Part shown: positions 8,209 through 17,181 of the stretch, one piece after another
How positions within the stretch are numbered: the stretch's first letter is position 1
How the letters are laid out: each line of letters starts with the position of its first letter
DNA from: Pollutimonas bauzanensis
GTDB lineage: Bacteria > Pseudomonadota > Gammaproteobacteria > Burkholderiales > Burkholderiaceae_B
Length of the DNA: 64,000 nt
Assembly: GCF_900129885.1 (NCBI RefSeq)
Contig: NZ_FQXE01000004.1
Coordinates: 248,001-312,000 of the forward strand
Direction: 5' to 3'
Program-made: the position numbers and the translations under genes
Notes under the pieces: generated by a model
The model's input: the letters and a program-made list of their open reading frames with translations, nothing else
Databases searched by the model: none
What the model was told of the DNA's origin: nothing

Positions 8209-9357
8209 GTGAAACCCCAGTCCCTGGACATGATCGCCAAGCTCGTCGGTTTCGACACCGTCTCGCGCAACTCGAATCTGCAACTCATCCACTACATCCG
8301 CGACTATCTGGCGGGCCATGGCGTGCAAAGCCATCTGGTCGCCAGCCCTGAAGGGACCAAGGCCAATCTTTTCGCCACTGTCGGGCCGGCCGTGGAAGGC
8401 GGCATTGTGCTATCGGGGCATACCGATGTGGTGCCGGTCGACGGCCAGCCATGGGACACCGACCCCTTCAGCCTCGCGCAGAAAGACGGCCGGCTGTACG
8501 GCCGCGGCACCTGCGACATGAAATCGTTTTCGGCGGTGGCGCTGGCCATGGTGCCCGACATGCTGGAAAAAGGCCTGAAGCGGCCTATCCATTTTGCGCT
8601 CAGCTACGACGAAGAGATCGGCTGTTTCGGCGCGCCGTCCATGATAGACCGGCTGGTTACCGACATCGCCAAGCCCAGCGCCGTGATCGTGGGCGAACCC
8701 ACCAGCATGCGGCCCATCGTGGCGCATAAAGGCATTGCCGCGCTGCGCACCACCATCATCGGCCACGAGGCGCACTCCAGCCAGGTGCATCGCGGCGTCA
8801 GCGCGGTGACCACGGCGGCCAGGCTGATCAGCTTCATCGACGACATGATGGCCGCGAACCAGGCCGGGGCCGATCCGCAATGCCGCTTCGAGCCGCCCTA
8901 TACGACCTTGCACGTGGGCGTGGTGCACGGGGGCACGGCGATCAACATCATTTCACGCGAATGCTCGTTCATCTGGGACATACGCGCGCTGCCCGGCGAC
9001 GATTGGCGCCGCTACCTGGACCGCTTCCAGGACTATGCGAACACGCTGCTGCCGGCCATGCGGGCCATTGCGCCGGCAGCCTCCATCACGACCGAAATCA
9101 TGGCCGACGCGCCGCCGTTGCAGGACCGCGGCGGCGCCGCGCAAGAACTGGTCTTCGGCCTTTGCGGCCATGCGCATGGCGACGTGGTGGCGTACGCGGC
9201 CGAAGCGGGGCAGTTCCAGGAGCGCGGCTTTTCCGTCGTGCTTTGCGGACCCGGCTCCATTGACCAGGCGCATCAGCCGAACGAATATATCGACGTATCA
9301 CAGGTGAGCGCCTGCGAGAAATTCCTGGAAGACGTCACGGATCAGCTCGCCAGATAA
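8209..9357 (+). CDS. argE: Acetylornithine deacetylase (ArgE)-like M20 peptidase
   Basis: Zinc-dependent M20/ArgE family amidohydrolase (382 residues). It would remove the acetyl group from N-acetylornithine or cleave a related N-acyl amino acid. I chose the GTG at 8209 because CGGAGA (8195-8200) is well spaced from it and the product then begins MKPQSLDMIAKLV, as ArgE does; ATG codons at 8149 and 8173 lie in the same frame. Metal and catalytic marks are SGHTDVVPVDG (His71, Asp73), GRGTCDMKSF (Asp103) and SYDEEIGCFGA (Glu135/Glu136). The next genes encode a peptide ABC importer, 152 bases downstream, so a role in using imported acylated peptides or amino acids is as likely as arginine synthesis. 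Confidence 0.85.
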   Translation: MKPQSLDMIAKLVGFDTVSRNSNLQLIHYIRDYLAGHGVQSHLVASPEGTKANLFATVGPAVEGGIVLSGHTDVVPVDGQPWDTDPFSLAQKDGRLYGRGTCDMKSFSAVALAMVPDMLEKGLKRPIHFALSYDEEIGCFGAPSMIDRLVTDIAKPSAVIVGEPTSMRPIVAHKGIAALRTTIIGHEAHSSQVHRGVSAVTTAARLISFIDDMMAANQAGADPQCRFEPPYTTLHVGVVHGGTAINIISRECSFIWDIRALPGDDWRRYLDRFQDYANTLLPAMRAIAPAASITTEIMADAPPLQDRGGAAQELVFGLCGHAHGDVVAYAAEAGQFQERGFSVVLCGPGSIDQAHQPNEYIDVSQVSACEKFLEDVTDQLAR

Positions 9358-9509
9358 TTCAGCCAACCGCCGCTTAGCCGCAAGAACCAAAGGAGCCACA
9401 CCGCATTCACGCAACCACCCCGGGCAGGCGCACACGTCGCGCCCTACCGGACATGCCGCAACAGTCGCCCTACCGGGCGGCCGACACAATATCGAGGCAG
9501 GAGTCAACA

Positions 9510-11114
9510 ATGCAATTCAAGCAACTCATCAAACACACAGCCATTGCCGCAACCCTCGCGCTCAGCGTGGGCTTGTCCCAGTCCGTCGACGCCAAGACAC
9601 TGCGCTGGGCCTATCAGGGCGACATGGCGTCGCTGGATCCCATGGCGCTGAACGAGACCTTCACGCTGGGCTTCCAAAGCTGGTTCTACGAAACCCTTAC
9701 CGCTTACGACAAAGACCTCAAACTGGTTCCGATGCTGGCCGAGAAATGGGAAAATCCGGAGCCCGCCAAATGGGTATTCCACCTGCGCAAGGGGGTCAAG
9801 TTCCATGACGGCAGCCCCTTTACCGCCGACGATGTGATCTTTTCCTGGAAGCGCAGCCTGACTCCGGGGTCGGACATGAAAGGCTACGGCGCCAAGGCCA
9901 GCGACATCAAGAAGATCGACGATCACACCATTGAAATCACCACGCCCACGCCCAACCCCATTCTGCCGCGCGACTGGACCTTCCTGTACATCATGAGCAA
10001 GTCATGGGGGGAAAAGAACAAAACCGCCGAAGCCACCAACGTCAAGGGCGGCGAAAGCAATTACGCCAATCTGCACGAAAATGGCACGGGCCCCTTCGTA
10101 ATCGTGGACCGCCAGCCCGATGTCAAGACCACGCTCAAGCGCTTCGACGGCTACTGGAACAAAGACGTCCCCACCAACGTCACCGACATCGTCTTCCAGC
10201 CGATTTCACAGGAATCAACCCGCGTCGCGGCGCTGATTTCAGGCGAAATGGACATCGTCATACCGGTGCCGGTACAGGACTGGCCGCGCCTGGAACAAGA
10301 ACCGAATGTGCAGGTGATGAACGAACCCGAGGCGCGCGCCGTCTTTATCGGCATGGACCAGCACCGCGACGAGCTGCTGTTTTCCAACATCAAAGGCAAG
10401 AATCCCTTCAAGGACAAGCGTGTCCGCCAGGCCGTCGACCTTGCCGTCGATACCAGCGTGATCAACCAGAAAATCATGCGCGGCGCCGCCAAGCCGCTGG
10501 GCACCCTGATCGCCGACAAGATCAACGGCTACGACGAGTCCTTTGGCGCTCCCTACAAGGCCGACGTCGAGAAAGCCAAGAAGCTGCTGGTGGAAGCCGG
10601 CTACCCCGACGGGTTCAGCGTGCAGATGGACTGCCCCAACGACCGCTACGTCAATGACGAAAAAGTGTGCCAGGCCGTGGCCAGCATGCTTGCGCGCGTA
10701 GGCATCAAGATCGACTTGCTGGCGCAGACCAAGTCCAAGTATTTCGCCAAGATCCTGCTGCAGGCCGGCAACAATACCAGCATGTATATGCTGGGCTGGA
10801 CGCCGAGCTCCATCGACGCGGCCAATTCCCTGACCAACCTGGTGGCTTGCCGCGACTCGAAAACGGCGGCCGGCCAGTTCAACCTGGGCGGCTACTGCAA
10901 CAAGGAAATCGACGCCCTGACCGCCAAGGTCGACGTTGAAACCGACCAGGCCAAGCGCAACGCCATGATCAAGGAAGCCTTTACCATGCTGCACAACGAT
11001 TACGGCTACCTGCCTTTGCATCAGCAGCCCATGTCGTGGGGCATCAGGAAAGGCATCAAGGTTGCGCAGCGCGCCGATGACGTGCTGGACATACGCAACG
11101 TCGTCATGCCCTAG
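9510..11114 (+). CDS. Peptide ABC transporter substrate-binding protein (DppA/SBP family 5)
   Basis: Periplasmic solute-binding protein (534 residues) that captures oligopeptides or similar ligands for the importer encoded directly downstream. The ATG at 9510 follows an AGGCAGGAG ribosome site; an upstream in-frame ATG at 9453 lacks one. A Sec signal peptide covers about residues 1-28 (AATLALSVGLSQSVDA). The mature start KTLRWAYQGDMASLDPMALN and the segment VFHLRKGVKFHDGSPFTADDVIFSWKR are typical of family 5. It is the first gene of a four-gene ABC operon. The ligand cannot be told from sequence. Confidence 0.93.
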   Translation: MQFKQLIKHTAIAATLALSVGLSQSVDAKTLRWAYQGDMASLDPMALNETFTLGFQSWFYETLTAYDKDLKLVPMLAEKWENPEPAKWVFHLRKGVKFHDGSPFTADDVIFSWKRSLTPGSDMKGYGAKASDIKKIDDHTIEITTPTPNPILPRDWTFLYIMSKSWGEKNKTAEATNVKGGESNYANLHENGTGPFVIVDRQPDVKTTLKRFDGYWNKDVPTNVTDIVFQPISQESTRVAALISGEMDIVIPVPVQDWPRLEQEPNVQVMNEPEARAVFIGMDQHRDELLFSNIKGKNPFKDKRVRQAVDLAVDTSVINQKIMRGAAKPLGTLIADKINGYDESFGAPYKADVEKAKKLLVEAGYPDGFSVQMDCPNDRYVNDEKVCQAVASMLARVGIKIDLLAQTKSKYFAKILLQAGNNTSMYMLGWTPSSIDAANSLTNLVACRDSKTAAGQFNLGGYCNKEIDALTAKVDVETDQAKRNAMIKEAFTMLHNDYGYLPLHQQPMSWGIRKGIKVAQRADDVLDIRNVVMP

Positions 11115-11128
11115 GACGCGGCAGCGAC

Positions 11129-12100
11129 ATGCTCAATTTCATTGCGCGGCGGATTTTCCAGTCGATTTTCGTGATGCTCGCCGTAGGGTTCATTGCCTTT
11201 GCCATGTTCCGCTACGTGGGCGACCCGATCAACAATATGGTGGGTCAGGACACGACCCTGGAACAGCGCGCCGAGATACGCAAGCAATTGGGCCTGGACG
11301 ATCCTTTCCTGCTGCAATATGCGCGCTTCATCGGCAAGGTGGCGCAAGGCGATTTCGGCGTGTCCTACCGTCAGCGCCGGCCCGTCAGCGACCTCATAGA
11401 AAGCCGCATGCCGGCTACGCTGGAGCTGTCGCTGGTGTCGGCGCTGATGGCCCTGTTCCTGGGCATCCCCATGGGGATCTATACCGCGCTGAAACGCAAT
11501 GGCGTGCTGTCGCGCAGCTTCATGGCGCTCTCGCTGATCGGGATATCACTGCCGACCTTCCTCATCGGCATACTGATGATTCTGTTCTTCGGCGTCATGC
11601 TGCGCTGGCTTCCCAGCTTCGGGCGCGGCGATGTGGTGCAGCTGGGCTGGTGGTCGACCGGCTTCCTGACGAAAAGCGGCTGGCAATCGCTGATCATGCC
11701 GGCCTTCACCCTGGCCCTGTTTCAAATGACGCTCATCATGCGCCTGGTGCGCGCCGAGATGCTGGAAGTCCTGCAGACCGATTTCATCAAGTTCGCCCGG
11801 GCCCGCGGCCTGCCCGAGCGCATGATCAATTTCCGCCATGCGCTCAAGAACACCCTGGTGCCGGTCATCACCATCACCGGCCTGCAGCTGGGCTCCATCA
11901 TTGCCTTTTCCATCATCACCGAAACGGTTTTCCAGTGGCCGGGCATGGGCCTGCTGTTCATCCAGTCGATAGGCTCGGTGGACATTCCGGTGATGGCCGC
12001 CTACTTGTTATTGATCGCCTTCTTTTTTGTGATCATTAATCTCATCGTCGATTTATTGTATTTCGCCGTCGACCCGCGACTGCGCGTGCAAAAAAGCTAG
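11129..12100 (+). CDS. Peptide ABC transporter permease (DppB type)
   Basis: Inner-membrane permease (323 residues) of the Dpp/Opp importer. It begins MLNFIARRIFQSIFVMLAVG, with the usual N-terminal helix, and has about six membrane segments. The cytoplasmic coupling loop is present (RAEMLEVLQTDFIKFARARG, then a conserved ALKNTLVPVITITGLQ). The gene starts 14 bases after the binding-protein stop and ends 12 bases before the DppC-type gene, so the set is surely co-transcribed. Confidence 0.93.
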   Translation: MLNFIARRIFQSIFVMLAVGFIAFAMFRYVGDPINNMVGQDTTLEQRAEIRKQLGLDDPFLLQYARFIGKVAQGDFGVSYRQRRPVSDLIESRMPATLELSLVSALMALFLGIPMGIYTALKRNGVLSRSFMALSLIGISLPTFLIGILMILFFGVMLRWLPSFGRGDVVQLGWWSTGFLTKSGWQSLIMPAFTLALFQMTLIMRLVRAEMLEVLQTDFIKFARARGLPERMINFRHALKNTLVPVITITGLQLGSIIAFSIITETVFQWPGMGLLFIQSIGSVDIPVMAAYLLLIAFFFVIINLIVDLLYFAVDPRLRVQKS

Positions 12101-12112
12101 AAGGCCCCGAAA

Positions 12113-13030
12113 ATGTCCCAGAACGCCTTCGCCCGCGCCTACCACAGCGATATTCTCTACAGCTTCAGCCGCTCGCCCACCGCCATCATATCCGCCATCG
12201 TGGCCCTGGCCATTATCGCCGGGGCCCTGTGCGCGCCACTGATTGCGCCGCACAACCCCTTCGACCTGGCGACCCTGGACCTGCTGGACGCCAATATCCC
12301 GCCCGCGTGGTCGGCCAGCGGCGATCCGCGCTTCCTGCTGGGCACCGACGACCAGGGCCGCGATATCCTCTCGGCCATTCTGTATGGCTCGCGCATCTCG
12401 CTGCTGGTGGGTTTCGCGTCGGTGCTGTTCTCGCTGGTGATAGGCGTGACGCTGGGCCTGATCAGCGGCTATGTGGGCGGGCGCGTCGACAGCGTCATCA
12501 TGCGCGTCGCCGACGTGCAGCTGTCGTTTCCCGCGATTCTTATCGCCCTGCTGATAGACGGCATAGCGCGCGGCCTGCTGCCGCGCGATGCGCAGGACAG
12601 CCTGTCGCTGTACGTGCTGATTTTCGCCATCGGCATTTCGGGCTGGGTGCAATACGCCCGCACGGTGCGCGGCGCCACCATGGTCGAACGCAACAAGGAA
12701 TACGTGCAGGCGGCCCGCCTGATAGGCATGCGCCCTTTCACCGTGCTGCGCCGCCACATCCTGCCCAATGTCCTGGGGCCGGTGCTGGTGATCGCCACCA
12801 TACACTTGGCGGTCGCCATCATCACCGAGGCGACCCTGTCCTTCCTGGGGGTCGGCATTCCGCCCACCACGCCGTCGCTGGGCACGCTGATCCGTATCGG
12901 CAACAGCTATCTGTTTTCGGGCGATTGGTGGATTTCCATTTTCCCGGGTATTGCGCTGGTCTTGCTGGCCTTGTCGGTCAACCTTCTGGGCGATTGGCTG
13001 CGCGACGCGCTCAATCCCAGGCTACGCTAA
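12113..13030 (+). CDS. Peptide ABC transporter permease (DppC type)
   Basis: Second permease (305 residues) of the importer. A first membrane helix lies near residues 22-43, then the periplasmic motif FLLGTDDQGRDILSAILYGSR typical of DppC/OppC. The coupling-loop region ATMVERNKEYVQAARLIGMR is followed by ILPNVLGPVLVIAT. Only three bases separate it from the ATPase gene. It forms the channel with the DppB-type protein. Confidence 0.93.
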   Translation: MSQNAFARAYHSDILYSFSRSPTAIISAIVALAIIAGALCAPLIAPHNPFDLATLDLLDANIPPAWSASGDPRFLLGTDDQGRDILSAILYGSRISLLVGFASVLFSLVIGVTLGLISGYVGGRVDSVIMRVADVQLSFPAILIALLIDGIARGLLPRDAQDSLSLYVLIFAIGISGWVQYARTVRGATMVERNKEYVQAARLIGMRPFTVLRRHILPNVLGPVLVIATIHLAVAIITEATLSFLGVGIPPTTPSLGTLIRIGNSYLFSGDWWISIFPGIALVLLALSVNLLGDWLRDALNPRLR

Positions 13031-13033
13031 GGC

Positions 13034-14776
13034 ATGCATATGGCGTTGTTGGACATCGAAAACCTGCGCATCGAATTTTCCAGCCGGCGCGGCAATGTAG
13101 TGGCTATCCAGGACGTCAGCCTGTCCCTGGAAAAGGGCGAGATACTCGGCGTGGTCGGCGAGTCCGGGGCCGGAAAATCCACCATAGGCAATGCCGTCAT
13201 CGGCCTGCTGGAACCGCCGGGGAAAATGACCCGCGGCGCCGTGCTGCTGAACGGCGAGCGTATCGACCAGCTCGCCCCCGGCGCGTTCCGCAAGGTGCGA
13301 GGCCGCCGCATAGGGATGATATTCCAGGATCCGCTGACCTCGCTGGACCCGCTGCAGACCATAGAAAGCCAGTTGGTCGAGACCATGCAGGTACATCTGC
13401 GCGTAACGCCGCAACAGGCCCACGAGCGCGCCATCGAGCTGCTGGAGAGCGTAGGCATACCCGAAGCCCGGATGCGGCTGCGGCAATACCCGCATCAGTT
13501 CTCGGGCGGCATGCGCCAGCGCGTGGTGATCGCCCTGGCCCTGTGCTGCGAGCCTGAAGTCATCATCGCCGACGAACCCACCACCGCGCTCGATGTCTCG
13601 ATACAGGCGCAGATCCTGAGCCTGCTGCGCAAGCTATGCAAAGACAAGCAGGTCGGCATGATACTCATCACCCACGACATGGGCGTCATTGCCGAGGTCA
13701 CCGACCGCGTTGCCGTGCTCTACCGCGGCAAGCTGGTCGAAGAAGGCCCCACGAAAGCGCTGCTGAGCCGTCCGCAGCATCTCTATACCAAAAGCCTGAT
13801 ATCGGCCGTGCCCCGTTCGGACATCAAGCTGCGGCGCTTTCCGATGGTGACCTATATCGAAGACGTGCACGAGGCGCCCAAGAAGGACAACCTGGACATC
13901 GCCAAGCGCTGGCTGGGCCAGCAGCGCCACTACGGCGAGCATTCCGGCAAGCCGCTGCTGCAGGTCCAGGACCTGGGCATGCGCTTTGTGCTCAAGAATG
14001 CCTTCTTGAAACAGAACCGCGTCATGCTCGACGCGGTGAAGAATGTCAGCTTTTCGATCAGGGAAGGGGAGGTGTTCGGGCTGGTGGGCGAATCGGGCTC
14101 GGGCAAATCGACGATCGCCCGCCTTATTGCCGGCCTGTACCAGGCCAGCCAGGGCTCGGTGATCTTCAACGACGTCAATGTCACCCAGCTTGCCGATCAG
14201 AAAATGATGAATGCCTTCCGGCGCCAGATCCAGATGGTGTTCCAGGACCCGTTTTCATCGTTGAACCCGCGCATGCGCATTCTGGACATCGTGGCCGAAC
14301 CGATACGCTTTCACAAGCTCGCGACGACGGAAAAGATCACCCGCCAGATCGTCAGCGGGCTGCTCGATTATGTGGGGCTGGGCGACCAGGCCTTGCTGCG
14401 CTTTCCGCATGAATTTTCGGGCGGACAGCGGCAGCGCATCTGCATCGCCCGGGCGCTGGCGACGCGGCCGCGCTTCCTGATCTGCGATGAGCCGACCTCC
14501 GCGCTGGATGTGTCCATACAGGCGCAGATCCTGAATCTGCTCAAGGACCTGCAGGAAACGCTGGGCCTGACGATGCTGTTCATCAGCCACGACCTGCCCG
14601 TCATCCGGCAGATGTGCGACCGGGTCGGGGTGATGCGCCATGGCGAGCTGCTGGAAGTGGCCGAAACCGAGACGCTGTTCTCCGATCCGCAACATGAGTA
14701 CAGCCGGCATTTGCTGTCGCTGATGCCCAGCCTGGACTTCCTTTCGCGCGAGGGGCTGGAGGTCGAGGCGGTGTAA
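13034..14776 (+). CDS. Fused two-domain peptide ABC transporter ATPase (DppD-DppF type)
   Basis: Single 580-residue protein carrying both ATPase halves of a peptide importer, as in GsiA. The first domain has Walker [10 protein letters not shown], signature FSGGMRQR and Walker [13 protein letters not shown]. The second repeats these as [17 protein letters not shown] and [13 protein letters not shown] linker of about 40 residues joins them. ATG codons at 13034 and 13040 are both possible starts, and neither has a strong ribosome site, so translational coupling to the permease gene is likely. It closes the operon. Confidence 0.93.
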   Translation: MHMALLDIENLRIEFSSRRGNVVAIQDVSLSLEKGEILGVVGESGAGKSTIGNAVIGLLEPPGKMTRGAVLLNGERIDQLAPGAFRKVRGRRIGMIFQDPLTSLDPLQTIESQLVETMQVHLRVTPQQAHERAIELLESVGIPEARMRLRQYPHQFSGGMRQRVVIALALCCEPEVIIADEPTTALDVSIQAQILSLLRKLCKDKQVGMILITHDMGVIAEVTDRVAVLYRGKLVEEGPTKALLSRPQHLYTKSLISAVPRSDIKLRRFPMVTYIEDVHEAPKKDNLDIAKRWLGQQRHYGEHSGKPLLQVQDLGMRFVLKNAFLKQNRVMLDAVKNVSFSIREGEVFGLVGESGSGKSTIARLIAGLYQASQGSVIFNDVNVTQLADQKMMNAFRRQIQMVFQDPFSSLNPRMRILDIVAEPIRFHKLATTEKITRQIVSGLLDYVGLGDQALLRFPHEFSGGQRQRICIARALATRPRFLICDEPTSALDVSIQAQILNLLKDLQETLGLTMLFISHDLPVIRQMCDRVGVMRHGELLEVAETETLFSDPQHEYSRHLLSLMPSLDFLSREGLEVEAV

Positions 14777-14899
14777 GGGGCGCCGGGGCTTCTTTACCAT
14801 TGTTTAACTTTTTGACACCAAAATGCCGGCCGTTCGCTGGACGCCAGGCCGGCGCGTCCCTATGATGAAGCCTCATCTTCTTCAAGGATAGGAATCGCC

Positions 14900-15148
14900 A
14901 TGGGCATCATCAGCATGATCGTAGTCGGCTTCATCATCGGTCTGATTGCACGGGCCATCATGCCCGGCGAGCAGAAGTTCGGCATCATCTTGACCATCAT
15001 CCTGGGCATCATCGGTTCCGTCGTGGCCGGCTACCTGGGCGCCTCTCTCGGCTATTACCAGCCAGGGGAAGGCGCGGGCTGGATAGGGTCCATTATCGGC
15101 GCCATTATCGTGCTGTTCATCTACGGCCTGATCGTCAGGAAGCGCTAA
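14900..15148 (+). CDS. GlsB/YeaQ/YmgE family small membrane protein
   Basis: An 82-residue protein of the transglycosylase-associated/GlsB family. It has three hydrophobic segments with small-residue packing (MIVVGFIIGLIARAIMPGEQ, then IILTIILGIIGSVVAGYLG, then GSIIGAIIVLFIYGLIV) and a basic tail VRKR. AAGGATAGG precedes the ATG. It stands alone between the ABC operon and a strong terminator. Members are associated with envelope stress, but the molecular function is not known. Confidence 0.9.
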   Translation: MGIISMIVVGFIIGLIARAIMPGEQKFGIILTIILGIIGSVVAGYLGASLGYYQPGEGAGWIGSIIGAIIVLFIYGLIVRKR

Positions 15149-15202
15149 GATCCACCCGGCCCCGCCACGCGGCCGGGCGGCCGGGCGGCAGAGCGGCAAG
15201 GG

Positions 15203-15227
15203 GCACCCCGGTACGGGGTGCTTTTTT
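15203..15227 (+). terminator. Rho-independent terminator after the GlsB-type gene
   Basis: An 8-base GC-rich stem (15203-15210 with 15214-15221) with a 3-base loop is followed by six T (15222-15227). It is 55 bases after the stop of the small membrane protein gene. Confidence 0.9.
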
Positions 15228-15356
15228 ATCGCCTGGCGAATCCGGGGCGGCATGCTGGCCGCGAGGCGGACGCGCGCGTGGGCGATTTTTATGCGATGAA
15301 CGCCGCTGCGATCGATACAATACGCTGTACGCTTGTTCCAGCTTCCTGGAGGCCTT

Positions 15357-15725
15357 ATGGACAATTCCCGATACCAGAACGAATACACACAGCGCCGGTT
15401 TTGGCGCAAGCTGACGCCGCTCGCGCAGTCGACCGGCCGGTCCACGCTGGAAAAGGCGCTCTATTTGTATTACGCCGTGCAGAACGCCAATACCCCCAAA
15501 TGGGCCAAGCGAGTCATCTACGGGGCTTTGGGCTATTTCATTTTTCCGCTGGACGCCATTCCCGACCTGGCGCCGCTGATAGGCTACACCGACGACCTTA
15601 GCGTCATGGCGGCCGCGCTGGCCACGGTCGCCTTTTACATCACTCCCGAAGTCAAGGAACAGGCGCAGCGCAAGCTGGACGAATGGTTCGGCAAGCCTGC
15701 CGCGAACGTCTGCACGGATGCCTGA
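15357..15725 (+). CDS. YkvA family protein (DUF1232)
   Basis: A 122-residue DUF1232 protein. The ATG at 15357 is preceded by GGAGG at 15348-15352; an upstream in-frame ATG at 15333 gives a longer form without a ribosome site. The family core is clear: KRVIYGALGYFIFPLDAIPD followed by LAPLIGYTDDLSVMAAAL, a membrane-associated hairpin. Its last 8 bases overlap the start of the DUF2868 gene (ATGCCTGA), so the two are translationally coupled. The function of DUF1232 proteins is not established. Confidence 0.88.
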   Translation: MDNSRYQNEYTQRRFWRKLTPLAQSTGRSTLEKALYLYYAVQNANTPKWAKRVIYGALGYFIFPLDAIPDLAPLIGYTDDLSVMAAALATVAFYITPEVKEQAQRKLDEWFGKPAANVCTDA

Positions 15726-17181
15726 CGGACGCAAGCCGGGCATGCCTTGCGCGCCGACCCTCGCGCACTACTGGCTGGCGGAAACGCTGCGCCTGCGCGA
15801 GGCGCTGTGGGGCCCCCTGGAAGACAGCGGCGAAGTGCGGCGCGCCCGCGCCCAAGGGCAGGGGTTCGGCCAGAAAGTGCTGCTGCGCGCCCAATTCCTC
15901 GGGCAGCGCGAAAAGCTCGATTTGCTGATCGCCCGATGGACGCGGGGCGCGAGGCTGGCCCTGCTGGGCATGCTGGCCGCCGCCATTCTGGCAGGCGCCG
16001 CAACGGCAGTGGGCGCGCTGGGCGACGGCAGCCGGTCCGTCAATGTGCTGCTGGCATTGACCGCCATGCTGGGGCTCAATGCGCTGGCCTTCCTGTTCTG
16101 GCTATTGAGCTTCGCGGTCAGGAGCGCCGGCAGCGGCACCTGGCTGGGCGAGTTGTGGTTGTGGCTGACGCGCAAGCTGGCGCGGGGGCCCGATGCCGCC
16201 CTCGCCCCGCGCGCGCTCGTCGAGGTGCTCAGCCGCAACAACGCCCTGCGCTGGATACTGGGCGGCATCAGCCATGGGCTCTGGGCGGCCGCGCTGCTGA
16301 GCATGCTGCTCAGCCTGCTGGCGGTGCTCTCGGCCCGCCGCTATGGCTTCAACTGGGAAACCACGCTGTTGTCCGCCGATACCTTTGTCTCGCTGACGGC
16401 CTTCCTGGGCTGGCTGCCTTCGCTGCTGGGCTTTGCCATTCCGCCCGAGGCCGTCGTGCGGGCCAGCAACGGACTGCAGGCATTGCCCGAAACCGCGCAA
16501 GCCTTATGGTCGAGCTGGCTGATAGGCTGCGTGGCGACATACGGGCTATTGCCGCGCATGCTATGCCTGGTCCTGAGCCTGCTCATGGCCAGGCGCAACC
16601 TTGCGGCCATCGGCCTGGATGAAAACCTGCCCGGCTATGCCGAATTGCGCGGCCGCCTTGCGCCGCCCAGCGAAAAAGCCGGAATAGATGGGCCCGACAC
16701 GCCTGGATTCCAGGCGCATTTCCGCCCGCGCGCGCCGGCGCCTCACGACCAGACACAGCCCTTGCTGGCCGGCATAGAGCTTGCGCCGGATACGCCCTGG
16801 CCGCCCGCCGGCCTGCCCGCCGGCGTGGCCGACCTCGGCATCATCGACAGCCGCCTGGAGCGCAAGAATCTGCTGGAGCGCTTCCAGCGGCAGCCGCCCG
16901 GCCAGTTGCTGATGGTATGCGATGCGCAGCAGACCCCGGACCGCGGCACCATCGCCCTGCTGGCCGAACTGGCCGGCCTGGCCGGGCAGGCGCACATTGC
17001 CTTGCACGGCCAGGCCGGCGCCGGCTTTTCCGATGCGCGCGCCGCGGCGTGGCAGGAACGCCTGGCCGCGGCCGGGTTCCTGCCCGGGCAGTTGCATGCC
17101 GGCCTGGCCCCGGCGCTGGCCTGGCTGGCTGCCGGTCAGCCAGCCAGGCCCATCGCGAAGGACGCCCATGTCCAGCCATGA
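15718..17181 (+). CDS. DUF2868 family multi-pass membrane protein
   Basis: A 487-residue membrane protein of the DUF2868 family. The N-terminus (about 1-80) is soluble and contains the recurrent LAHYWLAETLRLREALWG segment. Membrane helices lie near residues 82-105, 112-137, 183-209, 228-243 and 266-293. The C-terminal 180 residues are a soluble domain. Both ends overlap neighbours, by 8 bases with the YkvA gene and 14 bases with the GTPase gene, so the three proteins are probably made together. The function is unknown; pairing with a DUF3482 GTPase suggests a membrane platform regulated by GTP. Confidence 0.85.
   Translation: MPDGRKPGMPCAPTLAHYWLAETLRLREALWGPLEDSGEVRRARAQGQGFGQKVLLRAQFLGQREKLDLLIARWTRGARLALLGMLAAAILAGAATAVGALGDGSRSVNVLLALTAMLGLNALAFLFWLLSFAVRSAGSGTWLGELWLWLTRKLARGPDAALAPRALVEVLSRNNALRWILGGISHGLWAAALLSMLLSLLAVLSARRYGFNWETTLLSADTFVSLTAFLGWLPSLLGFAIPPEAVVRASNGLQALPETAQALWSSWLIGCVATYGLLPRMLCLVLSLLMARRNLAAIGLDENLPGYAELRGRLAPPSEKAGIDGPDTPGFQAHFRPRAPAPHDQTQPLLAGIELAPDTPWPPAGLPAGVADLGIIDSRLERKNLLERFQRQPPGQLLMVCDAQQTPDRGTIALLAELAGLAGQAHIALHGQAGAGFSDARAAAWQERLAAAGFLPGQLHAGLAPALAWLAAGQPARPIAKDAHVQP

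Noticed and set aside
14812-14866. A sigma-70 promoter for the GlsB-type gene built from TTGACA at 14812
   Set aside because: The nearest -10-like box (TATGAT at 14861) is 43 bases away, far beyond the normal spacing.
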